64,000 nucleotides of DNA. Origin: Pseudomonas ceruminis. Lineage in GTDB: Bacteria; Pseudomonadota; Gammaproteobacteria; Pseudomonadales; Pseudomonadaceae. The notes under the pieces are model-generated. The model saw only the letters and a list, made by a program, of their open reading frames with translations, made no database searches and was not told the origin of the DNA. This document shows, piece after piece, positions 54,638 through 62,563 of this stretch; positions within the stretch are counted from its first letter, which is position 1, and the number at the start of each line of letters is the position of its first letter. The stretch lies in assembly GCF_021602025.1 (NCBI RefSeq), contig NZ_BQHW01000027.1:1-64000 (forward strand), read 5' to 3'. The translations under genes were made by a program, and so were the position numbers.

Positions 54638-54884
54638 GGGCCACCTCCATGAACTGCTCGATGTCATCGGCCACTTCCGGGACACCGGGAAATTGCTGTT
54701 CGAGTTCGTTGATGATCGCTGCCACGTCACGTTGACCATCGATCAACCCACCAATCAGGCTGGCGCTGTCGTTGAGCTTGATCATGCCCTCGGGGTACAG
54801 CAACACATGGCCTTTTTGCGCGGGTTCGTACTGAAAGCGATAGCCAGGGCGCCAGTGGGGTACTTGCGTGCGATCGAAATTCAT
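54609..54884 (-). CDS. pqqD: PqqD, PqqA-binding chaperone
   Basis: A 91-aa peptide-binding protein that presents PqqA to PqqE. It begins [20 protein letters not shown] and has the RRE-type fold region [17 protein letters not shown] 54884 has AAGGGGA upstream. It overlaps pqqC by 4 bp and pqqE by 29 bp. Confidence 0.94.
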   Translation of the reverse strand: MNFDRTQVPHWRPGYRFQYEPAQKGHVLLYPEGMIKLNDSASLIGGLIDGQRDVAAIINELEQQFPGVPEVADDIEQFMEVARGEHWIVLA

Positions 54885-55636
54885 AGGGCGATCCCCTTGT
54901 GCCATACCCGTTGCTGGGTAACGGTGTGATAGGGCGGGCGGTTCAGCTCGTAGGCCATGCTCATGGCATCGAGCATGCTCCAGAGGATATCCAGCTTGAA
55001 CTGCAGGATTTCCAGCATACGCTCCTGGCCGGCCCGGGTGGTGTAGTGCTGTAGCGTGATCGCCAGGCCGTGCTCGACATCACGCCGGGCCTGGCCCAGG
55101 CGGGTGCGGAAGTACTCGTAGCCAGCGGGGTCGATCCACGGGTAGTGCTGCGGCCAGCTGTCCAGCCGTGACTGGTGAATCTGCGGGGCGAACAGTTCGG
55201 TCAGTGAGCTACTGGCGGCCTCTTGCCAGCTGGCGCGGCGGGCAAAGTTGACGTAGGCGTCCACGGCAAAGCGCACCCCAGGCAGCACCAGTTCCTGGGA
55301 GCGCAGTTGGTCGGGGTCCAGGCCCACGGCCTGGCCCAGGCGTAGCCAGGCCTCGATGCCGCCGTCTTCGCCAGGCGCGCCATCATGGTCGAGCAAACGC
55401 TGGATCCACTCGCGGCGCACTTCACGGTCCGGGCAATTGGCCAGGATCGCGGCATCCTTCATGGGGATGTTCACCTGGTAGTAGAAGCGGTTCGCCACCC
55501 AGCCCTGAATCTGCTCGCGGCTGGCGCGCCCTTCATACATCGCCACATGGTAGGGATGGTGGATGTGGTAGTAGGCGCCCTTGGCGCGCAGAGCCTGCTC
55601 GAACTCGGCAGGGGACATTGGCAGTGCGTCGCTCAT
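54881..55636 (-). CDS. pqqC: Pyrroloquinoline-quinone synthase
   Basis: A cofactorless oxidase of 251 aa that performs the last ring-closure and eight-electron oxidation to PQQ. It has the conserved [31 protein letters not shown] and [16 protein letters not shown] segments of the PqqC/TENA-like fold. It lies 9 bp after pqqB and overlaps pqqD by 4 bp. Confidence 0.96.
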   Translation of the reverse strand: MSDALPMSPAEFEQALRAKGAYYHIHHPYHVAMYEGRASREQIQGWVANRFYYQVNIPMKDAAILANCPDREVRREWIQRLLDHDGAPGEDGGIEAWLRLGQAVGLDPDQLRSQELVLPGVRFAVDAYVNFARRASWQEAASSSLTELFAPQIHQSRLDSWPQHYPWIDPAGYEYFRTRLGQARRDVEHGLAITLQHYTTRAGQERMLEILQFKLDILWSMLDAMSMAYELNRPPYHTVTQQRVWHKGIAL

Positions 55637-55645
55637 GGTGCCTCC

Positions 55646-56557
55646 TTACAACTCGATGTTCATGCCGTCGAAGGCGACTTCCACGCCGCGGCGCTGGACC
55701 TCGGCCCGTTCGGCAGAGTCTTCGTCGAGAATCGGGTTGGTGTTGTTGATGTGGATAAGCACTTTGCGCTGGCGCGGGAAACCGTCCAGCACCTCGAGCA
55801 TGCCGCCGGGACCGTTCTGCGCCAGGTGGCCCATCTCGCGGCCGGTGCGGGTACCGACACCCCGGCGTTGCATTTCATCATCCTCCCACAGCGTGCCATC
55901 GACCAATAGGCAGTCGGCACCGTGCATCATCGACAGCAGCTTGTCGTCCACCTGGCCGAGGCCGGGGGCGTAGAACAGTGTGCCGCCGGTACGGGTGTCC
56001 TCGACCAGCAGGCCAAGGTTGTCGCCCGGGTGCGGGTCGAAGCGGTGCGGTGAGTAGGGGGGCGCGGCGCTGCGCAGGGGGAACGGGGTGAAGCGCAGGT
56101 TGGGGCAGGCGTCTATCACGAAGCTGCCTTCGAGCTCGATGCGGTTCCACTGCAGGCCACCGTTCCAGTGGCTGAGCATGTTGAACAGCGGGAAGCCGGT
56201 GGTCAGGTCCTGGTGGACCATGTCGGTGCACCACACCTGGTGCGGGCAGCCTTCGCGCAGGCTGAGCAGGCCAGTGGTGTGGTCGATCTGGCTGTCCAGC
56301 AGCACGATCGCGTTGATGCCGGTGTCGCGCAGGGCCCGGGCCGGCTGCATCGGCGCGAAGGCCTGAAGCTGGGCGCGGATGTCGGGCGAGGCATTGCACA
56401 GCACCCAGTGCACGCCGTCGTCGGACAGGGCGATGGACGACTGGGTCCGCGCCTGGGCGCGCAGGGTGCCGTCACGGTAGCCCTTGCAGTTGACACAGTT
56501 GCAGTTCCATTGCGGGAACCCGCCACCGGCGGCGGAGCCGAGAACCTGGATGTACAT
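55646..56557 (-). CDS. pqqB: PqqB, metallo-beta-lactamase-fold hydroxylase
   Basis: A 303-aa protein with the metallo-hydrolase fold. It starts [20 protein letters not shown] and has the metal site [14 protein letters not shown] and later [11 protein letters not shown]. Recent work on the family indicates Tyr hydroxylation of the cross-linked PqqA product. A Cys pair near the start (CNCVNCKGY) is also typical. It follows the pqqA terminator by about 35 bp and leads pqqC. Confidence 0.95.
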   Translation of the reverse strand: MYIQVLGSAAGGGFPQWNCNCVNCKGYRDGTLRAQARTQSSIALSDDGVHWVLCNASPDIRAQLQAFAPMQPARALRDTGINAIVLLDSQIDHTTGLLSLREGCPHQVWCTDMVHQDLTTGFPLFNMLSHWNGGLQWNRIELEGSFVIDACPNLRFTPFPLRSAAPPYSPHRFDPHPGDNLGLLVEDTRTGGTLFYAPGLGQVDDKLLSMMHGADCLLVDGTLWEDDEMQRRGVGTRTGREMGHLAQNGPGGMLEVLDGFPRQRKVLIHINNTNPILDEDSAERAEVQRRGVEVAFDGMNIEL

Positions 56558-56592
56558 GGCTACTCTCTATGCTGTGCGAAAAACCGTACCTG

Positions 56593-56624
56593 AAAAACGA
56601 AAACGCCCCGGCGGGCCGAGGCGT
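56593..56624 (-). terminator. Intercistronic terminator/attenuator between pqqA and pqqB
   Basis: On the minus strand ACGCCTCGG pairs with CCGGGGCGT (one U-G) around CCCG and ends in TTTTCGTTTTT, 18 bp past the pqqA stop. It would release most transcripts after pqqA and pass a few into pqqBCDE, giving excess PqqA peptide. Confidence 0.85.
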
Positions 56625-56641
56625 GTAACCGCAAGCCGGGC

Positions 56642-56713
56642 TTAGCGGTTAGCGAAGTACATGGTGACTTCGAAGCCGATACGCAGATCAGTGTATGCAG
56701 GTTTGGTCCACAT
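56642..56713 (-). CDS. pqqA: PQQ precursor peptide
   Basis: A 23-aa ribosomal peptide, [20 protein letters not shown] plus ANR, with Glu15 and Tyr19 in the E-x3-Y arrangement that supplies all PQQ atoms. ATG at 56713 has GGAG upstream (GAAGGAGTCATCCC). It is the first gene of the cluster after pqqF and is followed by a terminator. Confidence 0.96.
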
Positions 56714-56884
56714 GGGATGACTCCTTCGGGATGGGTTTTGGGTGGCTCAGCTACTACTTGGGTACCGCCATGCGCAGGAGGTTCCCAGAACTGGGATTGC
56801 GCTATCTTACAAGAAAAATTTGTACTGAAAGGTTAATTATCGGAAAAGTGCCATTACCGTTCGCGTAACAATCGCTGAGTTGGC

Positions 56885-59173
56885 TCAGCGCCATGTAGAG
56901 TCTGGCGCGGCAGCGTTAGCTAGACACAGCCAAGTGGAACCTGTATCGAGCACGTTGCTCAGCAGGTGGTCCAGATCCGTCTGCCGCGTGTTCAGGATAG
57001 CCCTGCGCAGCGCATCCAGCCTGCCGGGTTGTGTAGCCAGGTGTGTCTGCCACGCCCATTCGGCGACATCGGCGTTGGCCATCGCGGGCTCGTCGAATTG
57101 CCGTGCCAGGGCTTGGCGGGCGGCCGGGTCAAGGGTGACACCTTGTTGCAGCAGCGTGAGCAGGTGGCCCAGGACCTGCGCCTGGCGGGTGTGGGGCGAT
57201 TGCACGCCGAACAGCAGGCCGCTGACGCCCTCGACCTGACGAAAGGCGCTGAAGACCGCGTAGCCCAGTTGCAGCTCCACCCGCAACCGCTGGTAAACCG
57301 GCCCTTGCAGCAGGTGCGCCAGCAGGCGGCCACAGGCTTCGCTGGCCGCAGGTAATGGGCAGAACAGCAGCAGGGCGTGTTCACTGCCTGGCACGTCGAC
57401 GTGCTGCCAGCGGTGGTTGGGCCAGGTAGGGAGGGGGCCAGGTCGCGAGCCCTGCCCAGGGCATTGCTGCAACACCGTACCCAGGATACCCAGCGCGGCA
57501 TCGTCCAAGCCCGCGGCAAGGCCGTGCCAGTGTGCGTGCTGCCACAGGCTGTCGAGTTGCGGCTGTGCCAGCGTGCGTTCAGATTCAGCGACGGCCCGGG
57601 CGCCCAGCACCGCATCGGGCAGTTGCTTGAGCAAGGCCCTGATGGGGATCAGGGCCGGGGGCGTGGCCGCGCTGGGTTGCCAACTACTGGCTGGAGGCTT
57701 GAGCATCAATGCCAAGGCCTGTTCCACAGCCCGAAGCACTGCTGCCGGTTGCCCGGCACAGCGCAGTTGCCAGTACTCACCAGCGGCACTGAACTGCAGC
57801 TGGACCGACGCGCGCTCGCAGCGTTCCTGCAGGGGGGCGAGCGCTCGCTCGAGCACACTCTGCAAGCGCTGGCGCACAGGCAAAGGTACATGCCAGCGCA
57901 GGTAAAGCGCGGCGTATTGACGAGCGCTTGGCAACGGGTCGCTGACCCTGAGCGCGGGCGGTAGAGGCTGCCCCCCGGTGTTGGGCAAACCTGCCAGCAG
58001 CAAGGGGTCGGGCGGGGGCACTTGCCACTGCCCATATGCCTGGCCCGGCAGGCCCTCGGTCAGTGTGCGCAGGGCCTGCAAACCTTGCGCCTGCAATTTG
58101 CCGAACGGCTGGCCTGTGCTGTCCCGGCGGGCCAGCTCAAGCGCGCTGGCGCTGCGTTCGCGGCTGAGCTGCAGCAGGCCGAATTCGCTATTCAACTGCT
58201 GAAGGTCGGTGTGGCGGATGAAATTGAACCAACCCTGCAGCAGGGCGTGGGCTTCATCCGGGCAGGCGTCGGCGGTGAGCTTCAGGTCGATGTGCCACAG
58301 CAGCTGCCCAGCAAAGGCGTACAGCGTTTCAGCCTTGAAGCTTTGCAGCCAGCCCCGCTGGCGAAGCGCTGCCAGCCAGGTATCCGGACGGCTGTCGTCC
58401 AGGCAACTGATCAGCAGCGCCAAGGCCTGCTCGGCAGCTGGCGGGAGATCCTCGTGAGTGAAAACCAGGTCTGTGGTTGTGCTCGACAGTGGCGGTGCAA
58501 GCGCTTGCGGCACACGCTGACCCGGCGCGAACAGCTCGGCATATTGCCTGCCCAGCTGTTCCAGCTCATCCAACGGTTGCGGGCCGCACAGGCTCAGAGT
58601 GATCTGGCCGCCTTGGTAGAAGCGCTGGTGGAAGCCTGCAAGCGCTTGCTGAAAGGCCGGATCCTGCAAGGCCAGGGTGTAGCGGTTACCGGCATGAAAA
58701 GCGCCCAGCGGGTGGCCCGGTGACACTGACTGCAGCAAGGCGAACTGCTGCTGTGCCTGTGGATTGCGCGACCAAGCAATGAATTCGGCGTGGATCACTT
58801 CGCGTTCACGGCGTTGGCGATCGATACCCAGGTCCGGTTCGGCCAGCATCTGGCACAGGCGCTCAAGGCCCCCGGCCAAGGCACTGGGCGGCACCTCGAA
58901 GAAGAAGTCGGTAGTGCGCTCGCGGGTGCTGGCATTGACTTGGCCTCCGAGCGTCTGGACGTAGCGCATCAGGCCGTCGTCCAGCGCAAAGCGAGGTGTG
59001 CCGAGGAAGAACAGGTGTTCGAGGAAATGGGCCAGGCCCGGCCATTGGCCTGGCGCGTCATGGCTGCCAGCGTGTACCCGCAGGGCGGCAGCCGAGCGCT
59101 TCAGGCGCGGGGCGTGGCGCAGGGTCAGCTGCAGGCCGTTGGCGAGGGTAAGGTGGCGGGTGGCGTCAGGCAT
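56885..59173 (-). CDS. pqqF: PqqF, M16-family zinc protease
   Basis: A 762-aa inverzincin protease (insulinase family). The zinc motif is HFLEHLFFLG (H-x2-E-H) with a downstream Glu helix, followed by tandem M16 domains to the C-terminus. It is thought to release the cross-linked Glu-Tyr from modified PqqA, alone or with PqqG-like partners. I chose ATG 59173 (MPDATRHLTLANGLQLTLRH) with GGAG upstream; the frame opening at 59254 lacks support. It lies 171 bp upstream of pqqA, with no other gene in that gap. Confidence 0.93.
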   Translation of the reverse strand: MPDATRHLTLANGLQLTLRHAPRLKRSAAALRVHAGSHDAPGQWPGLAHFLEHLFFLGTPRFALDDGLMRYVQTLGGQVNASTRERTTDFFFEVPPSALAGGLERLCQMLAEPDLGIDRQRREREVIHAEFIAWSRNPQAQQQFALLQSVSPGHPLGAFHAGNRYTLALQDPAFQQALAGFHQRFYQGGQITLSLCGPQPLDELEQLGRQYAELFAPGQRVPQALAPPLSSTTTDLVFTHEDLPPAAEQALALLISCLDDSRPDTWLAALRQRGWLQSFKAETLYAFAGQLLWHIDLKLTADACPDEAHALLQGWFNFIRHTDLQQLNSEFGLLQLSRERSASALELARRDSTGQPFGKLQAQGLQALRTLTEGLPGQAYGQWQVPPPDPLLLAGLPNTGGQPLPPALRVSDPLPSARQYAALYLRWHVPLPVRQRLQSVLERALAPLQERCERASVQLQFSAAGEYWQLRCAGQPAAVLRAVEQALALMLKPPASSWQPSAATPPALIPIRALLKQLPDAVLGARAVAESERTLAQPQLDSLWQHAHWHGLAAGLDDAALGILGTVLQQCPGQGSRPGPLPTWPNHRWQHVDVPGSEHALLLFCPLPAASEACGRLLAHLLQGPVYQRLRVELQLGYAVFSAFRQVEGVSGLLFGVQSPHTRQAQVLGHLLTLLQQGVTLDPAARQALARQFDEPAMANADVAEWAWQTHLATQPGRLDALRRAILNTRQTDLDHLLSNVLDTGSTWLCLANAAAPDSTWR

Positions 59174-59265
59174 GGGGGCTCCGGTAGCTGCGGTCCATGC
59201 TAACTCATTTATCGGCAGGCCCGGCCCAATGGCTGGTTTGCCATCGGCCGCCACGGCGATCCCTT

Positions 59266-60060
59266 TCAGCCCTTGCGCAGGTGCAACTCCTGGCGCAGAT
59301 CGGCCAGGTAGGGAAACGCGATGCGGCCCTGTACCACACGCTCATGCTCCAGCTCGGCCAGCAGCTGGCATTCGTCCCGGCCGGCCATGGCCAGCAGGCT
59401 GCCATCCGGGCCAATGATGCTGCTCTGCCCGCAATACTGGATCTGTGCTTCCGAGCCGCAGTAATTGGCATACACCAGGTAGCACTGGTTCTCCTGTGCC
59501 CGCGCCCTCACGGTCACCTGGCAGGTAAAGTCGTACGGCGTCATGTTCGCCGTCGGCACCAGGATCAGTTCGGCACCGCCCAGCGCCAGGCGCCGGGCAT
59601 TCTCCGGGAACTCGATGTCGTAGCAGATCAGCAGGCCGATTTTCCAACCGTCCAGATCTACCACCGGAAAGTGGTCGGCGCCTGCGCTGAACATTGAGCG
59701 GTCCAGCTCCCCGAACAGGTGGGTCTTGCGGTAGTTGCTCAAGCTACGGCCGTGCGCATCGATCAACTGCACACTGTTGTAGATCGCCCCATCATCGCCG
59801 CGCTCGGGGTAGCCATAGACGATAGCGATGCGGTGCGCCTGGGCGATCTCCACCACCGCCAGCGCCGCTGGGCCATCGTCGGCTTCGGCCAGGCGCTCGA
59901 CCTGGGCCAGGCCAATGTTGTACCCGGTCAGGAACATCTCGGGGCAGACCAGCAACTGTGCGCCGCGTTCGGCTGCCAGCTGCGCCTGGTGACGCAGGCG
60001 TTGCAGGTTGCCGGGCACGTCCAGTGGCTTGGGCGCGCCCTGGTACAGAGCGATGCGCAT
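59266..60060 (-). CDS. davA: 5-aminopentanamidase (delta-aminovaleramidase)
   Basis: A 264-aa nitrilase-superfamily amidase. The Glu-Lys-Cys triad is visible as LLVCPEMFLTGY (E41), NYRKTHLFGE and LLICYDIEFPEN. Next to davB it should convert 5-aminovaleramide to 5-aminovalerate in the lysine monooxygenase route of P. putida. The start has AAGGAGG 4 bases before ATG and lies 14 bp after the davB stop, so the two form an operon. Confidence 0.9.
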   Translation of the reverse strand: MRIALYQGAPKPLDVPGNLQRLRHQAQLAAERGAQLLVCPEMFLTGYNIGLAQVERLAEADDGPAALAVVEIAQAHRIAIVYGYPERGDDGAIYNSVQLIDAHGRSLSNYRKTHLFGELDRSMFSAGADHFPVVDLDGWKIGLLICYDIEFPENARRLALGGAELILVPTANMTPYDFTCQVTVRARAQENQCYLVYANYCGSEAQIQYCGQSSIIGPDGSLLAMAGRDECQLLAELEHERVVQGRIAFPYLADLRQELHLRKG

Positions 60061-60074
60061 GGCGCCTCCTTGGG

Positions 60075-61757
60075 TCAGTCAGCCAGGGCGATCGGGCCGA
60101 TTTCGTCGAACACATCGCCCGGGCCGGGGTTGTCCGGGTGGGTGTGACCACCGAAGTGGTTCATGATACCCCACACCGCATTCAACGACGTTTGCACCGC
60201 CCCTTCCACCCACGCCGGGGTCCACGATACGTCATCACCGGCGATGAATATGCCGCGCTGCTCGGCAGGCATATCCTGTTGCATGAAGTGCGCGTACATG
60301 CGCTGGTTGTAGCGGTAATGGCCCGGCAGAGCGCCTTTGAAGGCACCGAGGAAGTGCGGGTCGGCCTCCCAGGAAATGGTGATCGGGTCGCCGATGATAT
60401 GCCCGGCAATATCGGTCTTCGGGTAGATTTTCTTCAGCGCGTCCAGGGCCAACTGCACGCGCTTTTCCACCGGGTGCGGGAGCATCTTCAGAGCGTCGCT
60501 CATCCAGGCGTACGACAGGCAGATCACCCCCGGTTTGTCGTCGCCGTTGTCGAACAAGTAGGTACCGCGGGTGAGGCGATCGGTGAGGGTCATGCTCATC
60601 AGGTCGCGCCCGGTTTGCGGGTCCTTGTCCTTCCAGAATGGTCGGTCGACCATGACGAACGTCTTCGACGACTGCATGTAGCGGGTGCGGTCCAGGGCCA
60701 TCCACATCTTTTGCGAGAACAATGATTCCTCGCAGTCGATCTGGGTGGTCAAAAGCCAGGTCTGGCAGGTGGCGAGCACGGCGCTGTAGTGCCGGGTGTC
60801 GCCCCAGGTGTCGGTGACGGCCAGGCGACCATCGCTGCCGCGGGCGATGCGCTTGACCCCGGTACGCGGCGCGCCGCCATGCAGCGCGCTGAGGCTGGTG
60901 CCCTCCGGCCAGTGCACGCAGCGCTGCGGTACATGGCGCCAGATGCCCTGTGGTACTTGCTCCACACCGCCAACCACCAGGTGCTGGTGGTCGTCGCAGT
61001 TGGTCATTACCACCCGGAAGATTTCCAGCATCGAGTTAGGGAAGTCCGAGTCCCAGCCGCCGGTACCAAAGCCGACCTGGCCAAACACTTCGCGGTGCTG
61101 AAAGCTCAGTTTGGCGAACGAGCGCGAGGTGGCGACGAAGTCGTAGAAGGTGCGGTCATCCCATAGCGGGACCAGTTTGTTCCACAGCGTTTTCAGGCGC
61201 GTCACATCACGGTCGCGGATGGCTTGCTGGATGTCGGCGAACTGGGCACCGCTTTCCAGCGCGTCGGCCCAGGCGTCGGCCACTTCATGGAAAAGCTTGG
61301 GCAGGTCGCTGGGTTTTTCGGCGTAGTAGGTCTGGCCTTCCAGGTCGATCACCGTGCTACCCGAGGCTGGCGTCAGTGGGTTGGGGAAGGGTCTGGTCTC
61401 CAGGCCCAGCTTGTCCACGTAGTGGTAAAAGGCAGTCGACGATACCGGGAAGCGCATGCCGCCCAGCTCGGCGATGATCCCGTCAGTGCCGTTGAAGGTT
61501 TGCGAGCGCAGTCGGCCGCCCAGCTTTGACGCCTCGTAAACGACCGGCTTCAAGCCGAGCTTCATCAACTCATAAGCCGCTACCAGGCCCGCAATGCCGG
61601 CGCCAACGATCGCCACTTCCTCGCCATGGCGCTCAGCCGGGATGCTGCCCAGGCCTGCGGGGTGTTCCAGCCAGTCGTCGAAGGCGAAGGGAAAGTCAGG
61701 GCCAAAGATGGTGATGGGCTTTTTGCCGTCGGCGGGGTGGCGGTTTTTCTTGTTCAT
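60075..61757 (-). CDS. davB: L-lysine 2-monooxygenase
   Basis: A 560-aa FAD amine-oxidase-fold enzyme that decarboxylates and oxidises lysine to 5-aminovaleramide. The dinucleotide motif is VAIVGAGIAGLVAAYELM with YEASKLGGRLRS, and a C-terminal FAD segment FIAGDDVSWTPAWVEGAV. Related tryptophan 2-monooxygenases have the same plan, but the davA neighbour and 560-aa length point to the lysine enzyme. An Lrp-type regulator gene lies 168 bp upstream on the same strand. Confidence 0.9.
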   Translation of the reverse strand: MNKKNRHPADGKKPITIFGPDFPFAFDDWLEHPAGLGSIPAERHGEEVAIVGAGIAGLVAAYELMKLGLKPVVYEASKLGGRLRSQTFNGTDGIIAELGGMRFPVSSTAFYHYVDKLGLETRPFPNPLTPASGSTVIDLEGQTYYAEKPSDLPKLFHEVADAWADALESGAQFADIQQAIRDRDVTRLKTLWNKLVPLWDDRTFYDFVATSRSFAKLSFQHREVFGQVGFGTGGWDSDFPNSMLEIFRVVMTNCDDHQHLVVGGVEQVPQGIWRHVPQRCVHWPEGTSLSALHGGAPRTGVKRIARGSDGRLAVTDTWGDTRHYSAVLATCQTWLLTTQIDCEESLFSQKMWMALDRTRYMQSSKTFVMVDRPFWKDKDPQTGRDLMSMTLTDRLTRGTYLFDNGDDKPGVICLSYAWMSDALKMLPHPVEKRVQLALDALKKIYPKTDIAGHIIGDPITISWEADPHFLGAFKGALPGHYRYNQRMYAHFMQQDMPAEQRGIFIAGDDVSWTPAWVEGAVQTSLNAVWGIMNHFGGHTHPDNPGPGDVFDEIGPIALAD

Positions 61758-61880
61758 GAAGTGACCTTGCCAGGAAGGCTGCGCGGGGAGCGGAGCCTGA
61801 GTATAGGAGATGCCTGGGGGTCATTTTAGGGCGTGGCGTTTTCGTTATTAAGGCGCAGAATGTTGTCTGAATGTCGTTTG

Positions 61881-61891
61881 TTTCGTCGAAA
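61881..61891. promoter_or_regulatory. TTTCGTCGAAA palindrome upstream of davB
   Basis: An exact 11-bp palindrome in the short gap before davB, about 125 bp from its ATG. Its place between an Lrp-family gene and davB makes it a candidate operator, but Lrp sites are often degenerate, so this is tentative. Confidence 0.35.
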
Positions 61892-61925
61892 TGATAGATA
61901 AAAGCTGGTTTATGACGAAGGCTGG

Positions 61926-62387
61926 TCAGGTCGGTTGCCCGCGGTCCACCTTGCTGCTGAGAATGATCGACGTGGTGGTCTTCTCCACCCCGTCGACACT
62001 GCCGATCTGGTCGAGCAACTGGTCCAGTTGCTCCGGCGAATCCGTGCTCAGCCAGGCCACATAATCGAACTCACCGCTCACTGCGCACAGTTGTTGCACC
62101 TGCCCCATGGCACTCAGGCGCCGCACCACCTCCTTGCCCGAGCGCGGCTGCACCTTGATCCCCACGTAGGCCTGCAGCCCACCGCCCATCACCTGCTGGC
62201 CCAGGCGCACACCATAGCCAGAGATGACCTTGTTCTTCTCCAGCCGCTCCAGGCGCGAGTTGACGGTGGTGCGGGCGATGCCCAGCTGACGGGCGAGGGT
62301 GGCGACGCTTTCGCGTGCGTTGATCTGCAGCAGGGCGATCAGTTGGCGATCGATTTCATCCAGCGTAATGAAGCGGGAATCCGACAT
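61926..62387 (-). CDS. Lrp/AsnC-family transcriptional regulator
   Basis: A 153-aa regulator with an N-terminal helix-turn-helix (LDEIDRQLIALLQINAR, LARQLGIARTTVNSRLERLE) and a C-terminal RAM ligand-binding domain (AYVGIKVQPRSGKEV, VSGEFDYVAWLSTDS). It lies just upstream of davB-davA on the same strand, and probably controls lysine catabolism in response to lysine or a related amino acid. Confidence 0.9.
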   Translation of the reverse strand: MSDSRFITLDEIDRQLIALLQINARESVATLARQLGIARTTVNSRLERLEKNKVISGYGVRLGQQVMGGGLQAYVGIKVQPRSGKEVVRRLSAMGQVQQLCAVSGEFDYVAWLSTDSPEQLDQLLDQIGSVDGVEKTTTSIILSSKVDRGQPT

Positions 62388-62520
62388 GGCGAGTCTCTAC
62401 GGTTGGCCTGCTAGCCTAGCCAGCGAGTGCCAGCCAGGGCAAGGCTCGAAGTGTACTGCTCCCTAGTCATTGAGCCGTTCGGGCTTTTCTTGGGCGGGAT
62501 GGGCTGACTGGCAGCGAAAA

Positions 62521-62543
62521 AATCCCCGCAAGCGGGGATTTTT
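62521..62543. terminator. Bidirectional terminator after the glucose dehydrogenase gene
   Basis: AATCCCCGC and GCGGGGATT form a 9-bp stem around two bases, with A-rich and T-rich flanks on either side; it sits 21 bp past the dehydrogenase stop on the minus strand. Confidence 0.85.
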
Positions 62544-62563
62544 CGTACTGCACCAATCGGCCG

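Noticed and set aside
56714-56884. A possible small gene or riboswitch between pqqF and pqqA
   Set aside because: There is no start with a ribosome site and no stable stem pattern; it most likely carries only the pqqA promoter.
62388-62520. A possible small RNA upstream of the Lrp gene
   Set aside because: Only the dehydrogenase terminator is visible; no promoter or second hairpin supports an RNA.
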